Of a stretch of 53,945 nt of DNA, positions 34,801 through 43,189 are shown piece after piece. Below the pieces are notes generated by a model. That model was not told the DNA's origin. It saw only the letters and a list, made by a program, of their open reading frames with translations, and did no database searches. This DNA comes from Aeromonas rivuli (GTDB taxonomy: Bacteria > Pseudomonadota > Gammaproteobacteria > Enterobacterales > Aeromonadaceae). Position 1 is the first letter of the stretch. Each line of letters begins with the position of its first letter. The position numbers and the translations under genes were made by a program. Where the stretch lies: NCBI RefSeq assembly GCF_000820045.1, contig NZ_CDBJ01000022.1, positions 1 through 53,945 on the forward strand, given 5' to 3'.

Positions 34801-36562
34801 CGAGAGAATCCCCCGCACGTTGGGACAAGAGGTTGGCGAAGGGCCCCTGGCCCTCGCTCAGCTGCCGGTAATGGCCCTGTTCGACCAGCTGACCCTTGGC
34901 CAGCACCAGGATCTGATCCATCTCGCTCAGTTGATCGAGCCGGTGGGTGATCATCAGCAGGGTCTGGCCCGCCGTGGCTTTTTCCAGGCTTCCCATGATG
35001 GCGCGCTCCGAGAGCCTGTCCAGGCTAGCGGTGGGTTCATCCAGCACCATCAATTGGGTCGACTTGAGCAGGGTGCGGGCCAGGGCCAGACGTTGTGCCT
35101 GACCGACGGAGAGGCCGCCCGCCTGATCGCCAAGGGGATAATCCATCCCTTTTTCCATGGCAAACTCCCACGCCTGGGCGCCCTTGAGTGCCTCGCTCAG
35201 CTCGGCATCGCTGGCATCCGGTTTGGCGAGCAGCAAGTTGTCGCGCAAGGAGGCATGAAACAGCTGCGGGTTTTGAGAGAGCCAGCCGAGGCGTTGTCGC
35301 CACTGACTCATGTCGAGACTGGCCAGCTCCAGGCCATCGACTTTCAGCTCCCCGCGATAGGGGGCAAAGCCGAGCAGGGCATTGACCAGGGAACTCTTGC
35401 CCGCACCACTGATCCCCACCAGGGCGGTGCGTGAGCCGGGTTCCAGAGTGAAGTCGATGGGGCCGACCAGCACCTTGCCCTCGGCGCTCAATACCTCCAA
35501 GGCACGGGCCTCGACCCGAATGGGGTGGTTGGCCGTGAACGGCTGGCTGCCGTTGGCAGGTTCAGCCACCTCGGCTTCCAGAAACTCCAGCAGCTGTTCG
35601 GCGGCGCCGATGGCCTGGGCCTTGGCGTGATAGTGCGCGCCGAGCTCGCGCAGGGGAGCATAGAACTCGGGGGCCAGGAAGAGCACGAACAGGCCGGTAA
35701 ACAGCGTTACCTTGGCGCCGTAGTTGCCGAAGTTGAGGTGATCGATATAAGAGAAACCAAAATAGACTGCGACCAGGGCGACCGAGAGGGCGGCGAAAAA
35801 CTCCAGCACCGCCGTGCTGAGGAAGGCCAGCCGCAGCACCTCCATGGTCCTGACCCGAAAGTCTTCCGACGCCTCTTCTATCTCCTTGCCCTCGGCCTGA
35901 GTTCGCATGAACAGTTGCAGGGTGCGTAGTCCCTTGAGCCGGTCGAGGAAGTGACCCGAGAGGCGAGCCAGGGAGTGAAAGTTGCGGCGGTTGGCATCGG
36001 CGGCGCCGACCCCGACCAGGATCATGAACAGGGGGATGAGCGGCGCCGTACCGAGCAGTATGATGCCTGCCGCCCAGTTGACCGGGAAGACAGCGACCAA
36101 TATCACGATGGGAATGAAGACGGCGATGGCCATCTGCGGCAAATAGCGGGAGAAGAACTCCTGCATATTTTCGATCTGTTCGAGCAGCAGGCTGGCCCAG
36201 CTCCCGGCCGGACGACGTTGTATATAAGCAGGGCCGAGGCGACTGAGACGGGTCAGCACCAAGTTGCGTATGGTCTGGCGCACGGCGGCACCGGCCTTGA
36301 AGCTGGTCACTTCGCGGCCATAGGCGAGCAGCGCCTTGCCGAGGGTGACGGCGAGCAGGGTGATAAACAGAGGGATCTGCTGCTCGGGCAAGATGCCCTC
36401 TATGATGAAGCCGTGCAGCAGGGTGGCCAGCAGCCAGGCTTGGGCGACCATCAGGACTCCCTGACCCAGGCCGAATGCTATGGAGAGACCGATCCAGCGT
36501 CGGCCGTGACTCGACTGCATGCGCAACCAGCCATAAAGATGTTTTTGGGTATTCTTGTCCAT
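34793..36562 (-). CDS. cydD: Cysteine/glutathione ABC exporter, CydD subunit
   Basis: 589 residues from the ATG at 36562 (AGGAAG 6 bases upstream), matching the 588 of E. coli. The frame stays open upstream across the Gly tRNA region, which is spurious. It has a membrane domain with RRPAGSWASLLLEQIENMQ and an ATPase with GISGAGKSSLVNALLG, LSVGQAQRLALARTLL (a variant signature) and MVLDEPTASLD. It forms the heterodimeric exporter with CydC; genes overlap, so they are coupled. Confidence 0.95.
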   Translation of the reverse strand: MDKNTQKHLYGWLRMQSSHGRRWIGLSIAFGLGQGVLMVAQAWLLATLLHGFIIEGILPEQQIPLFITLLAVTLGKALLAYGREVTSFKAGAAVRQTIRNLVLTRLSRLGPAYIQRRPAGSWASLLLEQIENMQEFFSRYLPQMAIAVFIPIVILVAVFPVNWAAGIILLGTAPLIPLFMILVGVGAADANRRNFHSLARLSGHFLDRLKGLRTLQLFMRTQAEGKEIEEASEDFRVRTMEVLRLAFLSTAVLEFFAALSVALVAVYFGFSYIDHLNFGNYGAKVTLFTGLFVLFLAPEFYAPLRELGAHYHAKAQAIGAAEQLLEFLEAEVAEPANGSQPFTANHPIRVEARALEVLSAEGKVLVGPIDFTLEPGSRTALVGISGAGKSSLVNALLGFAPYRGELKVDGLELASLDMSQWRQRLGWLSQNPQLFHASLRDNLLLAKPDASDAELSEALKGAQAWEFAMEKGMDYPLGDQAGGLSVGQAQRLALARTLLKSTQLMVLDEPTASLDRLSERAIMGSLEKATAGQTLLMITHRLDQLSEMDQILVLAKGQLVEQGHYRQLSEGQGPFANLLSQRAGDSLDD

Positions 36563-36723
36563 CACCAGCTTCCTCATTTCGAGTGGCGCAAGACTATCCT
36601 CGCCCCCAGGCAATGGCAACCTTGTAAATGCCATGGCATCACGCGGGGCGGTTGAAAATGCGGCGCCCTGTTCATTAGTTGGTCGAACAGTTTGATTTGC
36701 GGTAAAAAATCGAAAGGGTGCCA

Positions 36724-36751
36724 TTGCGCTTGGCGGCAAAATGCATATAGT
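36724..36751 (+). promoter_or_regulatory. Promoter of the tRNA-Gly pair
   Basis: TTGCGC, 16-base spacer, TATAGT, followed by a GC-rich discriminator (AGAGCCCC) typical of stable-RNA promoters under stringent control. The first tRNA begins 12 bases later. Confidence 0.65.
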
Positions 36752-36763
36752 AGAGCCCCTGAC

Positions 36764-36837
36764 GCGGGTGTAGTTCAATGGTAGAACGGTAGCTTCCCAA
36801 GCTGCATACGTGGGTTCGATTCCCATCACCCGCTCCA
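36764..36837 (+). tRNA. tRNA-Gly(CCC)
   Basis: A 74-base cloverleaf with encoded CCA. The acceptor stem is GCGGGTG/CACCCGC, the T-loop GGTTCGATTCC and the anticodon loop TTCCCAA, giving anticodon CCC. It is very similar to E. coli glyU. It is probably co-transcribed with the next tRNA, 94 bases on. Confidence 0.97.
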
Positions 36838-36931
36838 TATTCCGATGGCAAGCTGCTTGATTTGTCTCAAGGCAACAAATTGCTTGAACAGGTGGGTTTG
36901 GTTGTCCTCCCACTGTAATTTCTGATGCCAA

Positions 36932-37006
<75 letters not shown>

Positions 37007-37013
37007 GCTTCAC

Positions 37014-37049
37014 AGCAAAAAGCCCACTCTCACGAGTGGGCTTTTTGCT
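37014..37049 (+). terminator. Terminator of the tRNA-Gly pair
   Basis: Sixteen-base arms AGCAAAAAGCCCACTC and GAGTGGGCTTTTTGCT with a TCAC loop, starting 7 bases after the second tRNA. Confidence 0.93.
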
Positions 37050-37139
37050 TATGTGGCTCTTCCATCAACCGTTGCCGCGCCTTCATCCCCAAGCACTAAT
37101 CATGTCCGGTGTGGCCACGACTTCTCTGGTGCGGCCAGC

Positions 37140-37160
37140 AAAAAGGCGCCTGATGGCGCC
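37140..37160 (-). terminator. Terminator of arcA
   Basis: On the minus strand GGCGCC-atca-GGCGCC followed by TTTTT, 28 bases beyond the arcA stop. Confidence 0.8.
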
Positions 37161-37188
37161 CTTATTTGTGCGGTGAGGTCGAGCTCGC

Positions 37189-37908
37189 TTATTCCTGCTC
37201 GAGCTCGCCGCAGAAGCGGTAACCTTCGCCATGGATGGTGGCGATGATCTCGGGGGTGTCGCCCACGCTCTCGAAATGCTTGCGAATGCGGCGAATGGTC
37301 ACGTCCACGGTGCGATCATGGGGTTTCAGCTCACGGCCAGTCATCTTCTTGAGCAACTCGGCACGGGTCTGGATCTGGCCCGGGTTCTCACAGAAATGCA
37401 GCATGGCGCGAAACTCTGAGCGAGGCAGCTTGAACATGTCGCCGGTCGGGCTGACCAGAGCGCGGCTGTTGATATCCAGGGCCCAGCCGTTGAACAGGTA
37501 ACGTTCGACTTGCTTCTTCTCCTCGCCACCGGGCAGCACATTCATGGTGCGGCTCAGCAGGTTGCGAGCGCGTATGGTCAGCTCACGAGGATTGAACGGC
37601 TTGGTGATGTAATCGTCGGCGCCGATTTCAAGCCCCAGGATCTTGTCGACTTCATTATCGCGACCGGTCAGGAACATCAGAGCGATGTTGTCATCTTCAC
37701 GGAGTTCGCGAGCCAGCAGCAGGCCATTTTTGCCCGGCAGGTTGATATCCATGATCACCAGATTGATGGTGTGGTTGGTCAGCGCTTGGTGCATCTCGTC
37801 ACCATTGTTCGCTTCCAGCACGACATAGCCTTCGGCTTCGAAGATGCTCTTGAGGGTATTGCGGGTAACCAGCTCGTCTTCGACGATCAGAATGTGTGGT
37901 GTTTGCAT
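37189..37908 (-). CDS. arcA: Aerobic respiration response regulator ArcA
   Basis: 239 residues, close to the 238 of E. coli. The receiver domain has Asp11/Glu12 region ILIVEDE, phospho-acceptor Asp54 in [13 protein letters not shown], and Lys in [10 protein letters not shown]. The winged-helix DNA-binding domain ends [26 protein letters not shown] (OmpR type). With ArcB it represses aerobic respiratory genes and adjusts others when oxygen is low; cyd genes are classical targets. The upstream region is 775 bases without a gene and holds an FNR-like site. Confidence 0.97.
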   Translation of the reverse strand: MQTPHILIVEDELVTRNTLKSIFEAEGYVVLEANNGDEMHQALTNHTINLVIMDINLPGKNGLLLARELREDDNIALMFLTGRDNEVDKILGLEIGADDYITKPFNPRELTIRARNLLSRTMNVLPGGEEKKQVERYLFNGWALDINSRALVSPTGDMFKLPRSEFRAMLHFCENPGQIQTRAELLKKMTGRELKPHDRTVDVTIRRIRKHFESVGDTPEIIATIHGEGYRFCGELEQE

Positions 37909-38683
37909 GAGTTTTCCCAGATTCTTATCAGTTAATTAGCTAAATTTTAACACTTTTGGCGTTACCCGACCCATCAAGGACGTATCCTGAAAATTTATTA
38001 CATCATCCAGGGTATGAACTCAGGATCGAGTCATCGCGAATTTGGTATCAATGCTGGCCAACATCCCTGCGCCATATGAAGGCTCTCGACCCTGGCGGGA
38101 GAGAGGAGCCGGAAAGGTAGTCCATTACGAAAGTTGCCGCATTTTATCAGTTAACAGGCGCATAACAACAGTCTTTGCTGTCAGATAGCAACTTTTTAAC
38201 TCTGGTTTGATGTAGGTCAAACCCTGAACTGGCAGCATAATAGTGGGGTCAGCCCCCTTTTTAGCCACTTATTAATGTAATTAAATGTAACATGTGATTG
38301 ACATGGTTTTGTGGGAAAACTACAAAATTTCGTGCGATCCCCCTCCTTGTCCCGCCAGCGTAGTCCAGTTACGCCAGGTTAATCGCCAATCATCCCGCTC
38401 ACTGCGCCGCGCTCAAAGTGCGATGACCGAACACTCCCTCTGTCCTGCCAAAATGATCAAATTTTTCATCGCGCAGTGCAGGCTGGCATCGGTTCAAGCC
38501 AGCCCGCACTGACCCCTTGACTGTGTAGCCAACGATGCGGCTATAGACAGAGGTAAAGCCGCGGAGTCGGTGCTTGCGGACTGTGCCTTGGGGTCGGTCG
38601 AGGGGATGGACTCATTTTGGATTGTCAGCTCGTTATCTTGATGAAAGAATGAGCGACATCATATCCAAGGAGAGGAGTGAATC
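37909..38683. other. Long gene-free region between arcA and rraA
   Basis: 775 bases with no convincing gene. It holds an FNR-like box (38207-38220), a small GGGG/CCCC hairpin followed by TTTTT on the plus strand (38245-38262), and an imperfect hairpin GGCTGGC/GCCAGCC (38481-38504). The regulatory leader of arcA explains part of it; a small RNA is possible but unproven. Confidence 0.6.
38207..38220 (-). promoter_or_regulatory. FNR-like box upstream of arcA
   Basis: TTGAT-gtag-GTCAA, one base off TTGAT-N4-ATCAA, about 300 bases before arcA. A weak -10 (TATCTG, minus strand) lies at roughly the distance expected for a class II FNR promoter. FNR activation of arcA is known in E. coli. Confidence 0.5.
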
Positions 38684-39163
38684 ATGCTGGATCTTTTGCC
38701 GGATCTCTGCGACCTGCACGGCGACAGTTTGCAGGTCGCCGACCCCATGTTTCAACACTTTGGCGCCAATGCCATTTTCTATGGGGAGGCGGTGACCCTC
38801 TCCTGTTTTGAAGACAACAGCCTGGTGCGAGATCTGGTGGCTCGTCCCGGTCATGGCCGAGTCATGGTGGTTGATGGCGGTGGCTCTGTGCGTCGAGCCT
38901 TGCTCGGGGATCAGTTGGCCATCAAGGCGGTCGGATCTGGATGGGCTGGTTTCATCATCAATGGGGCTGTGCGTGATGTGGGGACGCTCAATACCTTGGC
39001 CCTTGGCGTCAAGGCGCTGGCGGCCTGTCCCGTCAAGACGCAAAAGTTGGGGGCTGGAGAGGAGGGAGTTGTGTTGAGCTTTGCCGGGGTGACCATAGCG
39101 CCGGGGGATTTCGTCTATGCAGATCTCAATGGCGTCGTGATCAGTGCCAGTCGGCTGATCTGA
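38684..39163 (+). CDS. rraA: RraA-type regulator of RNase E
   Basis: 159 residues with GGAG about 8-9 bases upstream. Family segments LCDLHGD, CFEDNSLVRDLV, GRVMVVDGGGSVRRALLGDQLA and NGAVRDV line up with E. coli RraA. RraA binds RNase E and inhibits mRNA decay; the family fold is that of a demethylmenaquinone methyltransferase-like protein without that activity. The gene stands alone, not beside menA as in E. coli. Confidence 0.93.
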   Translation: MLDLLPDLCDLHGDSLQVADPMFQHFGANAIFYGEAVTLSCFEDNSLVRDLVARPGHGRVMVVDGGGSVRRALLGDQLAIKAVGSGWAGFIINGAVRDVGTLNTLALGVKALAACPVKTQKLGAGEEGVVLSFAGVTIAPGDFVYADLNGVVISASRLI

Positions 39164-39166
39164 GTG

Positions 39167-39649
39167 TCAGAAGTGAAAGCCCATGCCGATGCTCAGAGAC
39201 TGTTCGGCGGTGAGCGGGCTGATGCCAAGGTTAGCGGTCAGCGCCAATTGAGGGGCCAACAGCAGCCGGCTATTGAGTTCGACTTGAGTCGTTGTATTGC
39301 CAATATCTAGCTGGCTTAACTGGCTGCCAATGTTGAGCGCCGGGGTGAGCTGGTAGCGCAGCCCTGAGGCCAGATTGAAGCCTGCCTGTGCGGATCGGCC
39401 AGAGCCTGCGGGGCCCCCCTCCATGAAGAGGGCAACATCATCCATGATGTTGTACTGATAGCCGGTGTTGATGAGCCAGGTGTCGAAAGGGTCGGTTCGG
39501 CTATCTCCCCGTTTGTCCTGCAACACCCCTGAATAGCTTCTCAGATAGAGCTCTCCCTCGCCGGGATCCTGTTCAAGGAAGTCCCAGTCGGCGGCGATAC
39601 AGTTGAGGCTACAGGCAGATAACAGCAGACAGATGAGTGAGTTAGCCAT
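39167..39649 (-). CDS. Small exported beta-barrel-like envelope protein
   Basis: 160 residues with a signal peptide (cut near CIAAD) and GGAGGGG at a proper distance from the ATG. The mature part alternates hydrophobic and polar residues, with strand-like blocks DTWLINTGYQYNI, ALFMEGGPAG, GLRYQLTPALNIG and a C-terminal aromatic GFHF. This pattern suggests an outer-membrane beta-barrel of about eight strands. I do not recognise the family. It converges on rraA with 3 bases between stop codons and no terminator visible. Confidence 0.65.
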   Translation of the reverse strand: MANSLICLLLSACSLNCIAADWDFLEQDPGEGELYLRSYSGVLQDKRGDSRTDPFDTWLINTGYQYNIMDDVALFMEGGPAGSGRSAQAGFNLASGLRYQLTPALNIGSQLSQLDIGNTTTQVELNSRLLLAPQLALTANLGISPLTAEQSLSIGMGFHF

Positions 39650-39805
39650 TCATTTCCCCTCCATGGGTCCCGAACAGGATCACAAGCATGGCACATGCTT
39701 GCATGCTGTAAAGGGACTCATTTAAATTTCCGAGGCTTTGCTTCGCGGGCTCATCGTGGTAAACAGAGCGGTTCATTTTACTGCATATGACCGAGAGGGG
39801 ATCCC

Positions 39806-40201
39806 ATGAACAAGAATCTGATGCTGTTGGCCGCCCTGGCCCTGGGAGGCTGTGCCATGACATCCGGCTCCAACATGACTCAACTGGAGGCCAATACCTG
39901 GCAACTGCAAGGGGCGAGCGCCGATGCCTTCACCCTGCAGATCGTCGAGGGCAAGGTGGCTGGCAAAGGCGGCTGCAACCGCTACTTTGGTGGCATTACC
40001 AAGCTCGATGATCAGACGCTGACCCTGGCTGGCCTCGGTTCAACCCGCATGGCGTGCATGGGCGATCTGATGGCCAAGGAGGGTGATTACCTCCAGAAGC
40101 TGACCCAGGTCGCCAGCTATCAGGTGAGCGGCAACCAGCTGGTATTGAAAGATGCCAGTCAGGCAACCCTGCTCACGTTCGACGCCAAGTTGGCCGAGTA
40201 A
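39806..40201 (+). CDS. META/HslJ-domain lipoprotein
   Basis: 131 residues with lipobox ALGGC and a good ribosome site. The META/HslJ core is GGCNRYFGG and LGSTRMACM, with two cysteines placed as in E. coli HslJ, a heat-inducible protein linked to novobiocin resistance. Usual location is the outer membrane facing the periplasm. The role in this organism is unknown. Confidence 0.88.
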   Translation: MNKNLMLLAALALGGCAMTSGSNMTQLEANTWQLQGASADAFTLQIVEGKVAGKGGCNRYFGGITKLDDQTLTLAGLGSTRMACMGDLMAKEGDYLQKLTQVASYQVSGNQLVLKDASQATLLTFDAKLAE

Positions 40202-40286
40202 GCACCCGTTGCGGGTCAAGGGTTGTCGCATCCGGCACACGGCTGCACCTGCGAGGCAAGCTGTCTGAGAGAGAACTGACCCAATA

Positions 40287-40317
40287 GAGAGGGGCGCCGC
40301 GGCGCCCCTCTCGTTTT
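40287..40317. terminator. Terminator between the HslJ-like gene and aceK
   Basis: GAGAGGGGCGCC-gc-GGCGCCCCTCTC followed by GTTTT. It is shared by converging genes. Confidence 0.88.
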
Positions 40318-40338
40318 CCAGCCGGATGCGCTTCGAAC

Positions 40339-42114
40339 TTATGGCACGCTGCTCCCGTCAGGAGATGGCGGCTTGGCTTGTGCGTCTCTCTCTCCCTGTT
40401 GATAGCGAAAGCGTTTCTTGCGTCTATAGGGGTAGACATCTTCGAAGCTGCCCCCCTGGATATTGGCCTGCAACCCTTGCCAGTAGCTGGCATCGAACAG
40501 TTCACTGTGCACTTGCATCATGATCTCCCGCACCTGGCGCTTTTGCAGCAGGAAGGTGGCGAACTCTTCGGGGAAGATATCGTTCGGGGCGACCGAATAC
40601 CAGGGCTCGGCACTCAACTCATCTTCCGGGTAGCGTGGCGGCGGGATCTGGCGAAAGTTGCACTCCGTCATGTAACAGATCTCGTCATAGTCGTAGAACA
40701 CCACCCGGCCGTGGCGAGTCACCCCAAAATTCTTGAACAGCATGTCACCGGGGAAGATGTTGGCCGCCGCCAGTTGCTTGATGGCGTTGCCGTACTCTTC
40801 CAGCGCCAGTCGGGTCTGCTGCTCGTCGGCGTTATCCAGATAGAGGTTGAGCGGGATCATCTTGCGCTCGGTATAGAGGTGTTTTATCACCAGCTTGTCC
40901 GAGGTCAGGGTCAGCGCCGAGGGGGCGACCCGTTGCAGCTCGTCCAGCAACTCGGGAGAGATGCGGTCCAGGGGAAACTCGAAGTTGGTGAACTCCTGGG
41001 TATCGGCCATGCGGCCCACCCGGTCGTGCTGTTTGACCAGCCGGTATTTTGCCTTCACCTGTTCATGGCTCACGTCTTTGGGGGGGGTGAACTCATCTTT
41101 TATTACTTTGAACACCACGTCATAGGAGGGGAGGGTGAACACGCTCATCACCATGCCCTTGATGCCGGGGGCGATGACGAACTGATCCCGGCTCATGGCC
41201 ATGTGTTGGCGATAGTGACGGTAGAACTCCGTCTTGCCGTGCTTCTGGCAACCGATAGCGTTGTAGAGTTCGTAGTCGGGTTTGTGGGGCAGTATCTGCC
41301 GCAAGAAGGCAACAATGAGCGCAGGCTCGGGGGCATAGACCATGAAATAGGCGCGGGCGAAGCCAAACACGATGGAGGCAAGCTCGGGCTCGAAGATGAG
41401 GGTATCCACATAGATGTGCTGCCCCGTGCTCAGCAGCGGCAGGATGAAGGGATAGACCCGATCCTGGCAGCGAACAAGTCCTACCAGGTAGGCGCCCTTG
41501 TTGCGATAGAACACCTCGCGCAGCAGTTCCAGGGTGAAGGGTGCTGTGCGCAGCACCGCCGGGCCGCTCTGGGCCAAGTGGCGGCAAATGTGCGCAATGT
41601 CGCGCTCCTTGTCCTCATAGGGCAAGGTGAAGGGGTAGTCGGCAAACAGTTGACGCAAGGAGTGGGGCAGCTCTGCCAGGCTGCCGGGATAGATACGCAG
41701 TTGGGCCGACAAGTCAGGGTGTTCACCCCGGCTGCGAAATGGGTGGATATAGAGGTTCTCGTCGCGGATGTTGCGATGGCGGAAGATGCGCCGGTAGACG
41801 GAGTTGAAGAAGGACTCGGCCACCTCGAAGTTGGCACAACCCGGCAGCAGATCGCTAAAGGCGCTCTTGACGCGCTTGAGCAGGTCCTGGGTCGCAACCT
41901 GCTCCCCCATCATGGTACGGATGAGCGCCGTGGTCGCGCCCACATGGTGGTCGTAGAGGCGGATCCGCTCACGCCCGGCGAGTTGCACCCCGAGCCAGTC
42001 GCCATGCTCGAATCGGCTCTTGCTGCCTTGGGTGATGTCGAGAAAGCGGCTATAAAATGACTCGAACCGCTGCAAAATAGTCTCTGCGACTGCCTGTCCC
42101 AGTGCCTTGTCCAT
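40339..42114 (-). CDS. aceK: Isocitrate dehydrogenase kinase/phosphatase
   Basis: 591 residues from the ATG at 42114 (AAGGAAGG 6 bases upstream); an open 65-codon extension is rejected. It aligns through most of its length with E. coli AceK (578), including [50 protein letters not shown] segment and [20 protein letters not shown] with DYDEI. AceK switches isocitrate dehydrogenase off by phosphorylation during growth on acetate, sending carbon into the glyoxylate shunt. It is separate from any aceBA genes here. Confidence 0.95.
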   Translation of the reverse strand: MDKALGQAVAETILQRFESFYSRFLDITQGSKSRFEHGDWLGVQLAGRERIRLYDHHVGATTALIRTMMGEQVATQDLLKRVKSAFSDLLPGCANFEVAESFFNSVYRRIFRHRNIRDENLYIHPFRSRGEHPDLSAQLRIYPGSLAELPHSLRQLFADYPFTLPYEDKERDIAHICRHLAQSGPAVLRTAPFTLELLREVFYRNKGAYLVGLVRCQDRVYPFILPLLSTGQHIYVDTLIFEPELASIVFGFARAYFMVYAPEPALIVAFLRQILPHKPDYELYNAIGCQKHGKTEFYRHYRQHMAMSRDQFVIAPGIKGMVMSVFTLPSYDVVFKVIKDEFTPPKDVSHEQVKAKYRLVKQHDRVGRMADTQEFTNFEFPLDRISPELLDELQRVAPSALTLTSDKLVIKHLYTERKMIPLNLYLDNADEQQTRLALEEYGNAIKQLAAANIFPGDMLFKNFGVTRHGRVVFYDYDEICYMTECNFRQIPPPRYPEDELSAEPWYSVAPNDIFPEEFATFLLQKRQVREIMMQVHSELFDASYWQGLQANIQGGSFEDVYPYRRKKRFRYQQGERDAQAKPPSPDGSSVP

Positions 42115-42269
42115 CGCCACCTTCCTTGTGGTTACCTGGCCTCTTCTGGCCATTATTTCGCCGATATTTCTGGCCACTATCGCAACATTCAAACATCTGT
42201 TCAAGTGGCATTTTGCGGGGATAAGCGGTAGATTTCGCCCCTTTGCAGCCTGCCCGCGAGGAATAATCC

Positions 42270-42962
42270 ATGAAGCTCTATTTTGTCCTGATGGCGCCAG
42301 CCCGCCCACAGAATGTCGGGGCCGCCGCCCGCGCCATGAAGACCATGGGGTTTGACGCCATGCGGGTCGTGGCGAGCCGGGTTCACCAAGAGGATGAGGC
42401 GAGCTGGGTGGCCCATGGGGCGCAGGAGATACTGGCCAATGCCGAGTCGTTTGATACCTTGCCAGACGCCTTGGCCGACATGGATCTGGTGATCGCCACC
42501 ACGGCCCGCCAGCGTGGCCGTTATCAGCACTACCTCACCCCGGGGGAAATTCGTGATCAGATCCGCGCCAAGCCTTCCCTTGGGAAAGTGGCCATCCTGT
42601 TTGGCTGCGAGGAGTCGGGTCTCTCCAACGAACAGCTGGCCCATGCCGACCTGCTCAGTTACCTGCCCCTCAAGGTGAGTTACCCCTCCTTGAATCTGGG
42701 GCAGGCGATCATGCTGTATGCCTATGAACTGAGTCCGCTGCTCGATGAGTCGACCGCAGTAGACGAAAATTCGGACAACAGTGGGCAAGTTCGAGTGCTA
42801 AAAAGTAAAACAGCAGAAATTCTTGCTGAAGTCGGGGTTTCGCAGGATGAAAAACTGCATCAATGGGTAATGGACCGAGTACCTATGCTGCCACAGCGGG
42901 ATCTGAATATGCTGCATCTGCTCTGTAAAGACCTGATGAGGCGGCTTGGCAAGTTGCTTTGA
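42270..42962 (+). CDS. lasT: SpoU/TrmH-family RNA methyltransferase (YjtD/LasT)
   Basis: 230 residues. Conserved SPOUT motifs: [47 protein letters not shown] and [17 protein letters not shown], forming the SAM-binding trefoil knot. It closely resembles E. coli YjtD/LasT (228), and in both organisms the gene sits directly upstream of the thr operon. It is predicted to 2'-O-methylate tRNA or rRNA; the target is not established. Confidence 0.9.
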   Translation: MKLYFVLMAPARPQNVGAAARAMKTMGFDAMRVVASRVHQEDEASWVAHGAQEILANAESFDTLPDALADMDLVIATTARQRGRYQHYLTPGEIRDQIRAKPSLGKVAILFGCEESGLSNEQLAHADLLSYLPLKVSYPSLNLGQAIMLYAYELSPLLDESTAVDENSDNSGQVRVLKSKTAEILAEVGVSQDEKLHQWVMDRVPMLPQRDLNMLHLLCKDLMRRLGKLL

Positions 42963-42963
42963 G

Positions 42964-42992
42964 TTGACAGCGTCCGCCGTGCAGGGTATTGC
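42964..42992 (+). promoter_or_regulatory. Promoter of the thr operon
   Basis: TTGACA, 17-base spacer, then TATTGC, ahead of the leader peptide. The -35 is perfect; the -10 is weak. It begins 1 base after the lasT stop codon. Confidence 0.6.
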
Positions 42993-43023
42993 TAGAGGCC
43001 AGTCTCGTAGCAGAGTGTTCGTC

Positions 43024-43098
43024 ATGCAGTTAATCATCAACGTCATCACCACCACCATTATTACCGGTACCACCACAGGTGGCACTGGGGCCGGTTGA
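43024..43098 (+). CDS. thrL: thr operon leader peptide
   Basis: 24 residues, of which 8 are Thr and 5 Ile, including the runs [11 protein letters not shown]. It lies 28 bases before the attenuator hairpin and 91 bases before thrA. Ribosome stalling on the Thr/Ile codons when charged tRNA is scarce prevents terminator formation, as in E. coli thrL. Too short for standard gene callers. Confidence 0.93.
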   Translation: MQLIINVITTTIITGTTTGGTGAG

Positions 43099-43126
43099 TG
43101 CGCTGACGAACAAGCACAGAAATCAG

Positions 43127-43161
43127 AAAAAGGCCCGTACCCACCCAGTACGGGCCTTTTT
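43127..43161 (+). terminator. Attenuator of the thr operon
   Basis: Arms AAAAAGGCCCGTAC and GTACGGGCCTTTTT with a 7-base loop and T-run, placed between thrL and the thrA ribosome site. Confidence 0.93.
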
Positions 43162-43189
43162 GTTGCGCAGTTTACAGGGAGAGAAAGCG

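Noticed and set aside
36563..36931. Extension of cydD upstream through the first tRNA-Gly gene
   Set aside because: The antisense of a tRNA is not coding; the ATG at 36562 gives the standard CydD length and has a ribosome site.
38294..38512. Small open frame in the arcA-rraA gap
   Set aside because: No ribosome site, mixed composition and no similarity to any family I know.
42115..42309. 65-codon N-terminal extension of aceK
   Set aside because: It overlaps the start of the divergent lasT gene and lacks a ribosome site; the ATG at 42114 has AAGGAAGG and gives the family length.
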